From Flavobacterium sp. Root186 (lineage in GTDB: Bacteria > Bacteroidota > Bacteroidia > Flavobacteriales > Flavobacteriaceae), in NCBI RefSeq assembly GCF_001428525.1, contig NZ_LMHW01000010.1, positions 341 through 64,340 of the forward strand: DNA of 64,000 nt. Direction: 5' to 3'. Numbering within the stretch: position 1 is the stretch's first letter; each line of letters opens with the position of its first letter. Of the stretch, positions 32,920-42,099 are shown one piece after another. The notes beneath the pieces were generated by a model. The model ran no database searches and was not told the DNA's origin. It saw only the letters and a list, made by a program, of their open reading frames with translations. Position numbers and translations under genes: made by a program.

Positions 32920-33516
32920 ATGAAAAAAATACTTTTAATTTTTGTGGCAGCGTTAACTTCGGCTGCTCATGCGCAAAGCGAGATTCCTAAATCTGCGATT
33001 GATATTGCTCCTTTATTAATAGGAGAGAAGATTCCAAACATTACTTTAAAATCATCTGAAAATGCAGATGTAAACCTTTCAGAATTACTTAAAAAGAAAA
33101 AAACGGTTCTTGTTTTTTATCGCGGCGGCTGGTGCCCGTATTGCAACTTGCATTTGCAGTCATTGGCTGGAGCTGAAAAACAAATTATTGATTTGGGTTA
33201 CCAAATTATTGCTGTAAGTCCGGATTCTCCTGAAAATTTAAAAATAACAGAAGACAAGGACAAAGTAAAATACACTTTACTTTCTGACTCAAAAGGAGAA
33301 TTGATAAAAGCGGCAGGAATTGCTTATCAGGTTCCGGAAAACTACAAAACAGTAATTAACGTACATTCTAATGGAATCAATACCAGTTTACTGCCTGTTC
33401 CTTCTGTTTTTGTTGTTAATACTGAGTCTGATATACTTTTTGAATATATCTCACCCGATGTTAAACAGCGTATTTCCACAGAATTATTAGTGTCAGTATT
33501 AAAAAACTTAAAATAA
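32920..33516 (+). CDS. AhpC/TSA-type thiol peroxidase, secreted
   Basis: A 198-residue protein from the ATG at 32920, with a signal peptide ending AHAQ; upstream codons in the frame are not leader-like. The thioredoxin fold has the YRGGWCPYCNLHLQ CxxC active site and VSPDSPENL. It resembles AhpC/TSA or peroxiredoxin-like proteins, active in the periplasm or on the surface. YHS and DoxX genes follow at 6 and 9 bp, giving a redox-linked operon. Confidence 0.85.
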   Translation: MKKILLIFVAALTSAAHAQSEIPKSAIDIAPLLIGEKIPNITLKSSENADVNLSELLKKKKTVLVFYRGGWCPYCNLHLQSLAGAEKQIIDLGYQIIAVSPDSPENLKITEDKDKVKYTLLSDSKGELIKAAGIAYQVPENYKTVINVHSNGINTSLLPVPSVFVVNTESDILFEYISPDVKQRISTELLVSVLKNLK

Positions 33517-33522
33517 AAAAAG

Positions 33523-33981
33523 ATGAAAAAGTTAGTATTATTGTTATTGATTTTAGTTTCAGGCAGTTCATTTGCTCAAAATGATGCCAAAAGAGTTAGC
33601 CAGTATAATTTAGAAAATAAAGTAGGTATTCAGGGTTATGATCCCGTTGGATATTTTAATCAGGGAAAAGCAGTTAAAGGGAAAAAAGAAATTTCGACTT
33701 CGTATCAGGGAGTAACTTATAATTTTTCATCAGCAGAAAATAAAAATACCTTTTTGAAAAACCCATCAAAATATGAACCTCAATATGGCGGATGGTGTGC
33801 CTATGCAATGGGAAGTGCAGGCAAAAAAATAGAAATTAATCCGGAGACTTTTAAAATTAGCGATGGAAAGCTCTATTTGTTCTATAATGCTTATTTTAAT
33901 AATACCCTGAAAAGCTGGAACCCGGATGAAGCGGAGTTAAAAGTGAAGGCCGATAACAACTGGAAAAAAATATACAAATAA
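33523..33981 (+). CDS. YHS domain protein, secreted
   Basis: A 152-residue protein with a signal peptide (LLLLILVSGSSFAQ). The YHS domain follows: IQGYDPVGYFNQGKAVKGKKEIST, YNFSSAENKNTFLKNPSKYEPQYGG and WCAYAM. Such domains are small metal-binding folds of uncertain role. The WCAYAM/IEINPETFKISDGKLYLFYN end is characteristic. It lies in a run with the upstream peroxidase and the downstream DoxX gene. Confidence 0.85.
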   Translation: MKKLVLLLLILVSGSSFAQNDAKRVSQYNLENKVGIQGYDPVGYFNQGKAVKGKKEISTSYQGVTYNFSSAENKNTFLKNPSKYEPQYGGWCAYAMGSAGKKIEINPETFKISDGKLYLFYNAYFNNTLKSWNPDEAELKVKADNNWKKIYK

Positions 33982-33990
33982 CCAGAAGCC

Positions 33991-34371
33991 ATGAAAAAGG
34001 AAATTATATTATGGATTTTGAGAATAACGGCTTCGGTAATTTTATTGCAAACCTTGTTTTTTAAATTCAGCGGAGCAGAAGAAAGTATTTATATTTTCTC
34101 GACTTTAGGTGTAGAACCTTACGGAAGAATTGGTTCTGCAATTGCCGAATTGATTGCCGCAATTTTGATTTTAACACCCAAAACAACCTGGCTTGGTGCA
34201 CTTGGCGCAGCCGGAATTATGATTGGCGCTATCCTGTCACACTTATTTGTTTTAGGAATTGAGGTTCAAAACGACGGCGGATTACTTTTTGCTTTAGCTG
34301 TTATTACCTTATTATGCAGTTTAGGTTTGCTTTATTTCAATAAAAACAAATTGTTTAATCTTCTAAATTAA
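33991..34371 (+). CDS. DoxX family membrane protein
   Basis: A 126-residue, four-helix integral membrane protein: ~7-27, ~45-64, ~70-90 and ~100-117. It has the RITASVILLQTLFFKFSGAEESI start and the central IGSAIAELIAAILI helix typical of DoxX. It belongs to the redox-linked run that starts at 32920. Function in electron transfer or thiol balance is inferred from other DoxX proteins. Confidence 0.8.
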   Translation: MKKEIILWILRITASVILLQTLFFKFSGAEESIYIFSTLGVEPYGRIGSAIAELIAAILILTPKTTWLGALGAAGIMIGAILSHLFVLGIEVQNDGGLLFALAVITLLCSLGLLYFNKNKLFNLLN

Positions 34372-34376
34372 AAGTT

Positions 34377-34865
34377 ATGTTACTAAAATCAATACGCCGC
34401 AGTTTAGATGAGTTAACGGATTTATTAAATCAATTATCGGATAAAGATTATTCAAAATCCTGTCTGGCTTTAAGCAACGCTACTATTGGCGAACACACAA
34501 GGCATATTCTCGAAATGTTTCAATGTCTTCAAAACGGATATGATTCGGGAATTATAAATTATGATAACCGGGAGAGAAACAACAGAATTCAAACGGAGAC
34601 TGATTTTGCAAAACAATGCATCACCGAAATTAAAGCAGGACTGCAAAGCGAAAATAAAATAATGTTTCTGGAACAGTTTATTGACGGACTTACCATGAGA
34701 ATTCAGAGTAATTATTACAGAGAGCTGCTTTACAATCTGGAACATTGCGTGCATCATCAGGCTTTAATAAAAGTGGCTGTACTGCAATTTGAAAATATTT
34801 TAATAGATGACAATTTTGGCGTAGCGCGTTCTACTATCGAATATAGAAAACAATGTGTACAGTAA
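34377..34865 (+). CDS. DinB-like protein
   Basis: A 162-residue four-helix-bundle protein with the DinB metal triad: EHTRHIL in the second helix and EHCVHHQ in the last helix. DinB/YfiT proteins bind a metal and often act as thiol S-transferases. Its end overlaps the NRDE start by 13 bases, so the two genes are translationally coupled. It may share the redox or thiol theme of the preceding genes. Confidence 0.8.
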   Translation: MLLKSIRRSLDELTDLLNQLSDKDYSKSCLALSNATIGEHTRHILEMFQCLQNGYDSGIINYDNRERNNRIQTETDFAKQCITEIKAGLQSENKIMFLEQFIDGLTMRIQSNYYRELLYNLEHCVHHQALIKVAVLQFENILIDDNFGVARSTIEYRKQCVQ

Positions 34866-35563
34866 GTTTTATAAATAATAAAGGAGTTGCCATTATTACT
34901 TCAAACCGGGACGAAAAAGTTATTCGTCCCAGTGCTGTTGTGCCAAGAAATTATGTTCACAACGGAAAAAATATTATGTATCCAAAAGATTCAAAAGCGG
35001 GAGGAACCTGGTTTGCAATGGATGAAAACGGAACGGTTTTGGTTTTATTAAATGGCGGAATTACAAAACACAATCCTGTACTTCCGTATAGAAAAAGCCG
35101 CGGATTAATCGTGCTGGATATTATTGAAAATGATTCTCCTAAAGATTTTTGGAAACAAATTGATCTCCATAATATCGAACCCTTTACGCTGGTTTTGTAT
35201 CAGGAAAAAGTTTTGTACGAATTGATTTGGGATGGTTTCAATAAAAGAAAAACAAAACTGGATGAAACCCAAAACTATATTTGGTCATCGGTTACTTTAT
35301 ATCCGGAAGAAATTAGAAAAGAGCGTTCCAACTGGTTTTTTGATTTTGTAAAAGATAAAAATGAAATCTCGGCCTTAGAGATGCTGGATTTTCATAAAAA
35401 CACACATAGTGATGACGCTCAAAATGGTTTAATCATTAACAGAGAAAACACAATGAAAACATTAAGCGTAACACAAGTGGTGACAGAGCAAAATAAAGGC
35501 GCAATGAAATATTACGATTTAATAAAAACAGAAGATTTTTCAACCTCTTTTATTCGAATTTAA
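34853..35563 (+). CDS. NRDE family protein (TANGO2-like)
   Basis: A 236-residue protein with the NRDE signature. The N-terminus is MCTVSF (a Cys exposed after Met removal), then the NRDE motif TSNRDE, and GGTWFAMDENGTVLVLLNGG. Related TANGO2 proteins have been linked to heme handling; the bacterial role is not settled. The start overlaps the DinB stop by 13 bases. An ATP-grasp gene follows after 11 bp. Confidence 0.88.
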   Translation: MCTVSFINNKGVAIITSNRDEKVIRPSAVVPRNYVHNGKNIMYPKDSKAGGTWFAMDENGTVLVLLNGGITKHNPVLPYRKSRGLIVLDIIENDSPKDFWKQIDLHNIEPFTLVLYQEKVLYELIWDGFNKRKTKLDETQNYIWSSVTLYPEEIRKERSNWFFDFVKDKNEISALEMLDFHKNTHSDDAQNGLIINRENTMKTLSVTQVVTEQNKGAMKYYDLIKTEDFSTSFIRI

Positions 35564-35574
35564 AACGCAAACCT

Positions 35575-36609
35575 ATGAAACTATTTTTTCACAAAGTAAC
35601 CAATTGGGAATATTGGCCTTTTCAGGTTTTGTACTTTCCTATTTATTTTCTTTGGGCTTATTATGCTGTCAAAGCAAGATCTATTTTTTTCTTTAATGCA
35701 TCAAATCCCAAAATTAAAAATGGTGGTTTTATTATGGAAAGTAAAAAACAGATTTATGATTTACTGCCTAAAAAACATTACCCCAAAACAGTTTTAATTC
35801 GGGAGAATTCGGATTTAAAAGATATCGTCAATCTATTGGTCGAAAAACAAATTTATTTTCCATTAATCGCAAAACCAGATATTGGGTTGCGTGGTTCGGG
35901 AGTGAAAAAAATAAAAACAGTTTCTGAACTAACAGATTATGCCAAAAAAGCAAATTTTGATTTTTTACTGCAGGATCTTATTCCATTTGAAAAAGAAGTA
36001 GGTATTTTTTATGTACGCAGCCCGCTTCAAAAAAACGGAAAAATTACCGGAATTGTTTCTAAAGAATTTTTGATTGTAACAGGAGACGGAAAATCGACTA
36101 TTGAAGATTTAATCAAACAAACTCCAAGATTTGAACTGCAGTTTGAGGTTTTAAAAGAAGAATATGGAAAAGAGTTGCAGCGAATTTTACACAAAGACGA
36201 AACATTAAATTTAGTTCCGTTTGGCAATCATGCCCGAGGTGCAAAATTTCTTGATGGCAGCGATTGGATTACAACAGAATTAACAAAGACAATTAATGAA
36301 ATTGCAACTCAAATTCCGGGATTCTATTTCGGACGTTTTGATATCATGTACAACACTTTTGAAGAATTAGAACGGGGAGAAAATTTTCAAATTGTAGAAC
36401 TTAACGGCGCCGCAAGCGAGCCCACACACATTTACGATCCCAAACATTCCGTATGGTTTGCCTGGAAAGAATTGGCAAGACATATTACCTATATGTATGA
36501 AATAAGTGTTGAAAACCATAAAATGGGAGTTCCTTATTTAGATTACAAAGTGGGTATGCGCGAATACAAATTGCATTTGGTACAAAACAATAAAATCATG
36601 AATTTTTAA
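35575..36609 (+). CDS. ATP-grasp protein (D-Ala-D-Ala ligase-like) with N-terminal membrane segment
   Basis: A 344-residue protein. A hydrophobic segment at ~17-32 (FQVLYFPIYFLWAYYA) precedes an ATP-grasp domain: FPLIAKPDIGLRGSGVKKI at ~101-119, FLLQDLIPFEKEVGIF at ~135-150 and the metal-binding ELNGAASEP. It would join a carboxylate to an amine using ATP at the membrane. Neither substrate can be told. It lies between NRDE and LysE genes at 1-11 bp, so it is part of an unnamed set. Confidence 0.82.
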   Translation: MKLFFHKVTNWEYWPFQVLYFPIYFLWAYYAVKARSIFFFNASNPKIKNGGFIMESKKQIYDLLPKKHYPKTVLIRENSDLKDIVNLLVEKQIYFPLIAKPDIGLRGSGVKKIKTVSELTDYAKKANFDFLLQDLIPFEKEVGIFYVRSPLQKNGKITGIVSKEFLIVTGDGKSTIEDLIKQTPRFELQFEVLKEEYGKELQRILHKDETLNLVPFGNHARGAKFLDGSDWITTELTKTINEIATQIPGFYFGRFDIMYNTFEELERGENFQIVELNGAASEPTHIYDPKHSVWFAWKELARHITYMYEISVENHKMGVPYLDYKVGMREYKLHLVQNNKIMNF

Positions 36610-36610
36610 A

Positions 36611-37267
36611 ATGAAAAGTTTAAAAAATATCTTAGTTGGGTTTCTCGTGAGTTTTCTGGGATCAATTCCGTTAGGATATTTAAATCTCGTTGGATTAGAA
36701 ATTTATACCAAATCAGGACTTCATGATTTAGTTTTCTTTTTATTCGGAGTTGTTTTAGTAGAAACTTTTGTTATTTATTTCACGCTGCTTTTTGCTAAAC
36801 AACTCATTAACAATAAAAAATTAATGAAGATTATTGATTTTTTTGCAGTAGGATTTATGTTTGTTTTGGCCTTTGTTTTTTATTTCAATTTTAATCAGGA
36901 AATAAAATCGAATGAAATTTTGCGGGATTATTTAATCTATTCACCGTTTGTAATTGGGATTATTTTAAATTGTTTTAATTTTTTGCAGCTCCCTTTTTGG
37001 GCCAGTTGGAATTTATATTTGCTTAATGGAAAGTACATTAGAATAGAAAGAAAGTTAAAATATTATTATATTGCAGGAACTTTGATTGGTGTTTTTTTGG
37101 GAATGTTTAGTTTGATTGTAATTTTGCAGGCTTTTTTTCAAAAAACAAATCAGTTTTCAAAGTATGTAATGCCTGTTTTTATTCCATTATTTTTTATAAT
37201 TCTCGGAAGTATTCAGGTATTTAAAGTGTATAAAAAATATTTTAAATCAGCAGCTTTAGAAACTTAA
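36611..37267 (+). CDS. LysE family transporter
   Basis: A 218-residue protein with about six TM segments at ~6-26, ~38-60, ~72-92, ~108-126, ~152-175 and ~185-205. The N-terminal LGSIPLGYLNLVGLEIYT stretch is typical of LysE/RhtB exporters of amino acids or small metabolites. It starts 1 bp after the ATP-grasp stop. A ligase beside an exporter would fit making and exporting a small peptide-like compound (inference). Confidence 0.8.
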   Translation: MKSLKNILVGFLVSFLGSIPLGYLNLVGLEIYTKSGLHDLVFFLFGVVLVETFVIYFTLLFAKQLINNKKLMKIIDFFAVGFMFVLAFVFYFNFNQEIKSNEILRDYLIYSPFVIGIILNCFNFLQLPFWASWNLYLLNGKYIRIERKLKYYYIAGTLIGVFLGMFSLIVILQAFFQKTNQFSKYVMPVFIPLFFIILGSIQVFKVYKKYFKSAALET

Positions 37268-37291
37268 TCTAAGTGCATCAAATTTTCGTTT

Positions 37292-38263
37292 ATGAAAAAA
37301 CTATACTTTCTTCTTCCGTTTGTTTTTATTGCCTGTAAAACAAGTACATCGATAGTTAGTGAAAAAGAATCTAAATCAGAATCAACGGAGATAACTTATA
37401 AAGTTGAAGAATCTGATGTTTCAGATTTTTTAAAATATCTTTCTTCGGATGAATTAGAAGGTCGTGAAACGGGAACAAAAGGAATAGAAAAAGCAGCAGT
37501 TTTTTTAGAAGACTTTTTAAAGAAGAATAATGTAAAACCTTATTTTACTACTTATCGAGACACCTTAACCAATTTTAAATCTCCGGCTTTTAATATTGTT
37601 GGAGTTTTAGAAGGAACAGATCCGGTTCTTAAAAACGAATATGTTGTTTTAAGCGCGCACTACGATCATATTGGAATTGAAAAAAAGAAACAAGCAGATC
37701 AAATTTTTAATGGTGCCAATGATGATGCTTCGGGCGTAACCGCTGTGGCGCAATTAGCAAAATATTTCAGTAAAACCCATTCTAATAAAAGAAGTATTCT
37801 TTTTGTGTTTTTTGCCGGAGAAGAAAAAGGCCTTTTAGGATCAAAAAGTATGGTTCAGAAACTTAAAGCAAAGAGCTTTAATTTATACACACAATTAAAT
37901 ATCGAAATGATCGGCGTTCCTATGAAACGCGATTACTTAGCGTACATTACAGGTTTTGATAAATCAACTATGGCCGAAAAAATAAATGAATATACAGGAA
38001 AAAAGACAATTGGTTTTTTACCAAAAGAAGCTGAATATAAATTGTTTTACAGATCTGATAATTATTCGTTTTTTGAAGCTTTCGGAAAACCGTGTCAATC
38101 GATAAGTACTTTTGATTTTGAAAATTTCGATTTTTATCACCACGTTTCAGATGAATTTAAAGTAATGGATATTCCGCACATGACGGCTTTTATTCAGGAG
38201 TTTTTACCAGCAGTAACTAAAATTGCAACAACTCCAACAGAAGAAATTACAATGAATAAATAA
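37292..38263 (+). CDS. M28 family metallopeptidase, lipoprotein
   Basis: A 323-residue protein with a lipobox (VFIACKTS). The catalytic domain carries zinc ligands SAHYDHIG, NGANDDASG, GEEKGLLGS and a C-terminal DFYHH-like part. The general base Glu is in GEEKG. It is an aminopeptidase-like exo-enzyme anchored outside the inner membrane. It starts 24 bp after LysE. Confidence 0.9.
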   Translation: MKKLYFLLPFVFIACKTSTSIVSEKESKSESTEITYKVEESDVSDFLKYLSSDELEGRETGTKGIEKAAVFLEDFLKKNNVKPYFTTYRDTLTNFKSPAFNIVGVLEGTDPVLKNEYVVLSAHYDHIGIEKKKQADQIFNGANDDASGVTAVAQLAKYFSKTHSNKRSILFVFFAGEEKGLLGSKSMVQKLKAKSFNLYTQLNIEMIGVPMKRDYLAYITGFDKSTMAEKINEYTGKKTIGFLPKEAEYKLFYRSDNYSFFEAFGKPCQSISTFDFENFDFYHHVSDEFKVMDIPHMTAFIQEFLPAVTKIATTPTEEITMNK

Positions 38264-38298
38264 CAGTCCATTATTTTGGTTTTGCTTATTTTTGCTGC

Positions 38299-38976
38299 AT
38301 GAAAAATATTATTGTTACCGGAACGAGTAGAGGAATTGGATATGAATTAGCATTGCAGTTTGCCAATGCCGGAAATCAGGTTTTAGCGATTTCGAGAAAA
38401 ATTCCAAAAACACTTTTAGAACATCAAAACGTAACCTGCTTATCAATTGATTTAGCTAATGAAACTGCTTTGCAGGAAGTAGAAAGTTTTCTTTCTTCGA
38501 CCTGGAAAAAAGTCGATGCAGTAGTTCATAATGCCGGGGCTTTATTATTAAAGCCTTTTGCAGAAACAACACAAGCTGATTTTGAAAGTATTTATAAAGT
38601 AAATGTTTTTGCTGTGGCCAATCTTACCAGAGTTTGTTTACCATATTTACAAAAAGGAAGTCACGTGGTAACAATCAGTTCAATTGGCGGAGTAAGAGGA
38701 AGTTTAAAATTTGCCGGTTTAGCAGCTTACAGCTCAAGTAAAGGCGCTGTAATTACTTTAACCGAATTATTAGCAGAAGAATATAAAGAACAAGGAATAT
38801 CATTTAATGTTTTAGCTTTGGGTTCGGTTCAAACCGAAATGCTAAATGAAGCTTTCCCGGGTTATCAGGCTCCAATTTCTGCAGAAGGAATGGCAACTTA
38901 TATTTATGATTTTACATTAAATGGAAATAAATATTTTAATGGAAAAGTTTTAGAGGTTTCATCAACGAACCCGTAA
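38299..38976 (+). CDS. short-chain dehydrogenase/reductase
   Basis: A 225-residue SDR, shorter than most. The cofactor loop is TGTSRGIG at ~6-13, the NAG motif at ~76-78, the catalytic Ser in TISSIGG, and YSSSK at ~144-148. It lies 35 bp after the peptidase. The C-terminal substrate lobe is short (FNGKVLEVSSTNP), so specificity may be loose. Substrate unknown. Confidence 0.88.
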   Translation: MKNIIVTGTSRGIGYELALQFANAGNQVLAISRKIPKTLLEHQNVTCLSIDLANETALQEVESFLSSTWKKVDAVVHNAGALLLKPFAETTQADFESIYKVNVFAVANLTRVCLPYLQKGSHVVTISSIGGVRGSLKFAGLAAYSSSKGAVITLTELLAEEYKEQGISFNVLALGSVQTEMLNEAFPGYQAPISAEGMATYIYDFTLNGNKYFNGKVLEVSSTNP

Positions 38977-39053
38977 TTAAATTCCAATTTTTTAAATTCC
39001 AAATTCCAATTGAAAAACAACTCATAACTCATACTTTATAATTCATAATTATT

Positions 39054-39659
39054 TTGAGCGATACATTAGCAAAATATATTCCGGAACACGCTGTAAAGCC
39101 TGTTTTTGATTTGATTGTAGCCAATCAGGTTCATCTCAAGATCGTAAATGAGCGTCAGACGCGTCATGGCGATTATAGGAGAGGACCGAGCGGTAAACAT
39201 GAAATTACGGTTAATGCGAGTTTAAATAAGTACCGATTTTTGATTACATTGATTCATGAGATTTCCCATTTAGTTGCTTTTGAAAAATTTGGAAGAAATA
39301 TAAAACCGCACGGAAATGAATGGAAATATTCTTTTCAGCGTTTAATGGTTCCGTTTATAAGACCGGAAATATTTCCGAGTCATTTGCTGCCTTTATTGGC
39401 ACGTCACTTTAAAAATCCTTCAGCAAGCAGTGATACAGACACCACTTTATCTTTGGCTTTAAAACAATATGATTTGACCAATGATAAAAATTATATTTTT
39501 GAGATTCCCTACGGAAGTGTCTTCCGAATTAAAAATGGAAAAATATTCAAGAAAATAGCCGTTAGAACCAAACGTTTTGAATGTCTCGAAATAAGTTCAG
39601 GAAAAACATATCTCTTTAATCCAAATGCTGAGGTTGAGCTATTGCCAGGCAATCATTAA
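39054..39659 (+). CDS. SprT-like zinc metallopeptidase domain protein
   Basis: A 201-residue protein with a SprT domain: LITLIHEISHLVAFEKFG (HExxH) at ~70-85 and KPHGNEWKYSFQRLM. A TTG start is used because no ATG is suitable in the frame. The usual SprT zinc-ribbon Cys set is not obvious. A palindromic terminator of the AAATTCCAA family follows. Confidence 0.82.
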   Translation: MSDTLAKYIPEHAVKPVFDLIVANQVHLKIVNERQTRHGDYRRGPSGKHEITVNASLNKYRFLITLIHEISHLVAFEKFGRNIKPHGNEWKYSFQRLMVPFIRPEIFPSHLLPLLARHFKNPSASSDTDTTLSLALKQYDLTNDKNYIFEIPYGSVFRIKNGKIFKKIAVRTKRFECLEISSGKTYLFNPNAEVELLPGNH

Positions 39660-39671
39660 AATATAAAAAAA

Positions 39672-39733
39672 TCCAATATATTAAATTCCAAATTCCAATT
39701 TTACTAAGATTGGAATTTGGAATTTTTTATTTT
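39672..39733 (+). terminator. hairpin of the AAATTCCAA repeat family, probable terminator
   Basis: A perfect 17-bp stem: 39683-39699 (AAATTCCAAATTCCAAT) with 39709-39725, loop TTTACTAAG and trailing T-run. It follows the SprT gene. It may be one of many copies (see 40447 and 42950-43141). Confidence 0.75.
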
Positions 39734-39817
39734 ATTTAAATTTAAAAACGGTTAGTTTTACGTGGACATAAGATATTCAATTTGTTTATATTTAGAAAAT
39801 TATTTCATTCTTTGATT

Positions 39818-40429
39818 ATGATAAAAAAACTACTTAAGATTATTTTTGTTCTAATGCTTTCCAATTCAATTTATGCACAAGAAACTAATGAAACTTCAAA
39901 TCCAATAATTTATTTTGAAGGTTTTGGAGGACCTACAATTGGTCAGAGTGTTGGTATTTCGGGTGGTTTGGAATTGAATTATCAAACTGAAGAAAATCTT
40001 TTTACTTTTAGATTTACAAATGCAGTAGGATATTCTGAAAGAGGAGATAATTATATTATAATGCCGAGATATTATAAATCAGAAGATAATAAAGAATATG
40101 CTTTGTTGTATGGAAGACGCTGGCTGAGTTCAAATCATTCTTATAGCGTTTCGGTTGGTGTGAGTCGTAATAATTTAGAAATGAGAAAACTAGAAACAAT
40201 CGATACTGAAGAGATTGATACTGAAGAAATTTTTTCGGTTAAATCTCGAAATTATTATGGTGTACCTTTTGAAGCTAATTACAAATGGTTTTATTCAAAA
40301 AAGAAATCCAAACTAATCTATAATGCGATAATTCCAAGTGTTGGTGTCAAGCTTTTTGGAAATTTTGGGAAATATACTTTTATTGGTGCAGGAGTAACAG
40401 TTGGTTTTGGTTTAAGCAAAAAATATTAG
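39818..40429 (+). CDS. outer-membrane beta-barrel-like protein
   Basis: A 203-residue protein from the ATG at 39818, with a signal peptide ending NSIYAQ. The mature part alternates short strands with Gly and aromatic residues: YFEGFGGPTIGQSVGISGGLELNY, YTFIGAGVTVGFGLSKKY. This fits a small outer-membrane or surface barrel ending in Tyr. I do not recognise the family. The TTG at 39782 opens a longer frame but gives no leader. Confidence 0.6.
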   Translation: MIKKLLKIIFVLMLSNSIYAQETNETSNPIIYFEGFGGPTIGQSVGISGGLELNYQTEENLFTFRFTNAVGYSERGDNYIIMPRYYKSEDNKEYALLYGRRWLSSNHSYSVSVGVSRNNLEMRKLETIDTEEIDTEEIFSVKSRNYYGVPFEANYKWFYSKKKSKLIYNAIIPSVGVKLFGNFGKYTFIGAGVTVGFGLSKKY

Positions 40430-40446
40430 GGAGAATTAGTATAAAA

Positions 40447-40487
40447 AAATCCAAATTTCAATCTTAGTAAAATTGGAATTTGGATTT
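40447..40487. terminator. AAATTCCAA-family hairpin
   Basis: A 16-bp stem with one G-T pair (40447-40462, 40472-40487) and a T-run lie between the barrel gene (+) and mlaF (-). It is similar to the one at 39672 but shorter. Confidence 0.75.
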
Positions 40488-40511
40488 TTTTTATTGGAAT
40501 TTAAAAAACTT

Positions 40512-41273
40512 CTAGCCTTTCAAATAAGCTTCACGTACTTTTTTAAACAAGTTCGAAGAATAAACAAATTTGACAATGTCTTTATTATCTGTTACAAATA
40601 TTTCTTCCTTAGTTCCCTGCCACGCTTTTACTCCTTTTTTTAAGAAAACAATATTCTCTCCAATTTCCATTACAGAGTTCATATCGTGCGTATTAATTAC
40701 AGTTGTGATATTGTATTCTTCTGTAATTTCCTTAATCAGATTATCAATTAAAGTTGAGGTATTCGGGTCAAGACCGGAGTTGGGTTCATCACAAAACAAA
40801 TACTTTGGATTATTTACAATTGCGCGGGCAATTGCCACACGTTTCTGCATTCCTCCAGAGATCTCAGAAGGCAGTTTTTTATGTGCATCAACCAGATTTA
40901 CTCTTTCTAAAACAAAATCAACGCGTTCTTTGATTTTTGCTCTGTTATCGTTTGTGAACATCTTTAGAGGAAAAGCAACATTTTCTTCCACAGTCATCGA
41001 ATCAAATAAAGCACTTCCTTGAAAAACCATTCCAATTTCAGTTCTTAATTCTCTTTTTTCATCTGGATCTAATTCAGAATAAACTCTTCCGTCAAATTCA
41101 ATTGTTCCCGAATCCGGCGTATGAATTCCTAGTAAGGTTTTTAATAAAACAGTTTTTCCAGATCCACTTTGTCCAATAATCAAGTTGGTTTTTCCAGTTT
41201 CAAAAACCGTCGAAACACCTTTTAAAACTTTACTGTCACCAAATGATTTTTCTATATTTTTTACTTCTATCAT
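40512..41273 (-). CDS. mlaF: ABC transporter ATP-binding protein, MlaF-like
   Basis: A 253-residue ATPase: Walker A IIGQSGSGKTVLL, signature ISGGMQKRVAIARAI, Walker B LFCDEPNSGLDP. This is the MlaF/YrbF group. It energises phospholipid movement between membranes with the MlaE permease, whose gene overlaps this start by one base (TAATG). Confidence 0.9.
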   Translation of the reverse strand: MIEVKNIEKSFGDSKVLKGVSTVFETGKTNLIIGQSGSGKTVLLKTLLGIHTPDSGTIEFDGRVYSELDPDEKRELRTEIGMVFQGSALFDSMTVEENVAFPLKMFTNDNRAKIKERVDFVLERVNLVDAHKKLPSEISGGMQKRVAIARAIVNNPKYLFCDEPNSGLDPNTSTLIDNLIKEITEEYNITTVINTHDMNSVMEIGENIVFLKKGVKAWQGTKEEIFVTDNKDIVKFVYSSNLFKKVREAYLKG

Positions 41274-42019
41274 TATCCTAATAATAATTGAGTTAATATA
41301 TAATTAAAAAGAATAATACAAACAGACGTCCATACAAATGATACGGTACTTGCTTTACCCACTTCTAATGCTCCACCTTTCATATAATATCCGTGAAAAG
41401 ATGGAATTGTAGCTAATAACATTGCAAAAATTAAAGTTTTAATGAAGGCATATGTAATGTGAAACGGAATAAATTCCATTTGAGCACCTTGAATAAAGTC
41501 CTGGCTAGTCGAAAATCCGCCGTATGCACAAGCCAGCCATCCTCCAAAAATACCCAAAAACATACTAATCCCAATTACAAAAGGGTACATTAATAAAGCT
41601 ACTATTTTTGGAAAAACAAGATAATTTAATGAATTAACACCCATAACTTCTAAAGCATCAATTTGTTCCGTAACACGCATTGTCCCGATACTTGAAGTAA
41701 TGTAAGACCCCATTTTTCCGGCCATAATTACCGAGATAAAAGTAGGAGCAAACTCCAATATTACAGATTGACGTGTAGCAAAACCAATTAAATATTTTGG
41801 AATTAATGGATTAGTTAAGTTTAAAGCCGTTTGAATGGCAACAACTCCTCCAATAAAAAAAGATATAAAGCAAACGATACCAAGAGAGTCGATTATTAAA
41901 TCATCGATTTCTTTGAAAATCAAATTTTTCATAACAGGCCATTTGGTCTGTTTATTGAAAATTTCTTTAAGCATTAAAAAATATCTTCCTATTTGGGATA
42001 AATAACGAACTAGCATCAT
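41273..42019 (-). CDS. mlaE: MlaE family ABC permease
   Basis: A 248-residue permease with five to six hydrophobic segments. The MlaE pattern is GGVVAIQTALNLTNPLIP..., LEFAPTFISVIMAGKMGSYITSSIGTMRVTEQIDALEVMGVN and the C-terminal GKASTVSFVWTSVCIILF. It is the inner-membrane part of a lipid transporter. It overlaps mlaF by one base. The MlaD partner is not in the window. Confidence 0.9.
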   Translation of the reverse strand: MMLVRYLSQIGRYFLMLKEIFNKQTKWPVMKNLIFKEIDDLIIDSLGIVCFISFFIGGVVAIQTALNLTNPLIPKYLIGFATRQSVILEFAPTFISVIMAGKMGSYITSSIGTMRVTEQIDALEVMGVNSLNYLVFPKIVALLMYPFVIGISMFLGIFGGWLACAYGGFSTSQDFIQGAQMEFIPFHITYAFIKTLIFAMLLATIPSFHGYYMKGGALEVGKASTVSFVWTSVCIILFNYILTQLLLG

Positions 42020-42099
42020 AAGTTTTACAAATATTGGCTAAATTAAGGATTAGTTTACAGTTTACCGTTTCACTTTACAGTTTTTTAAGTTTAAAAAAA

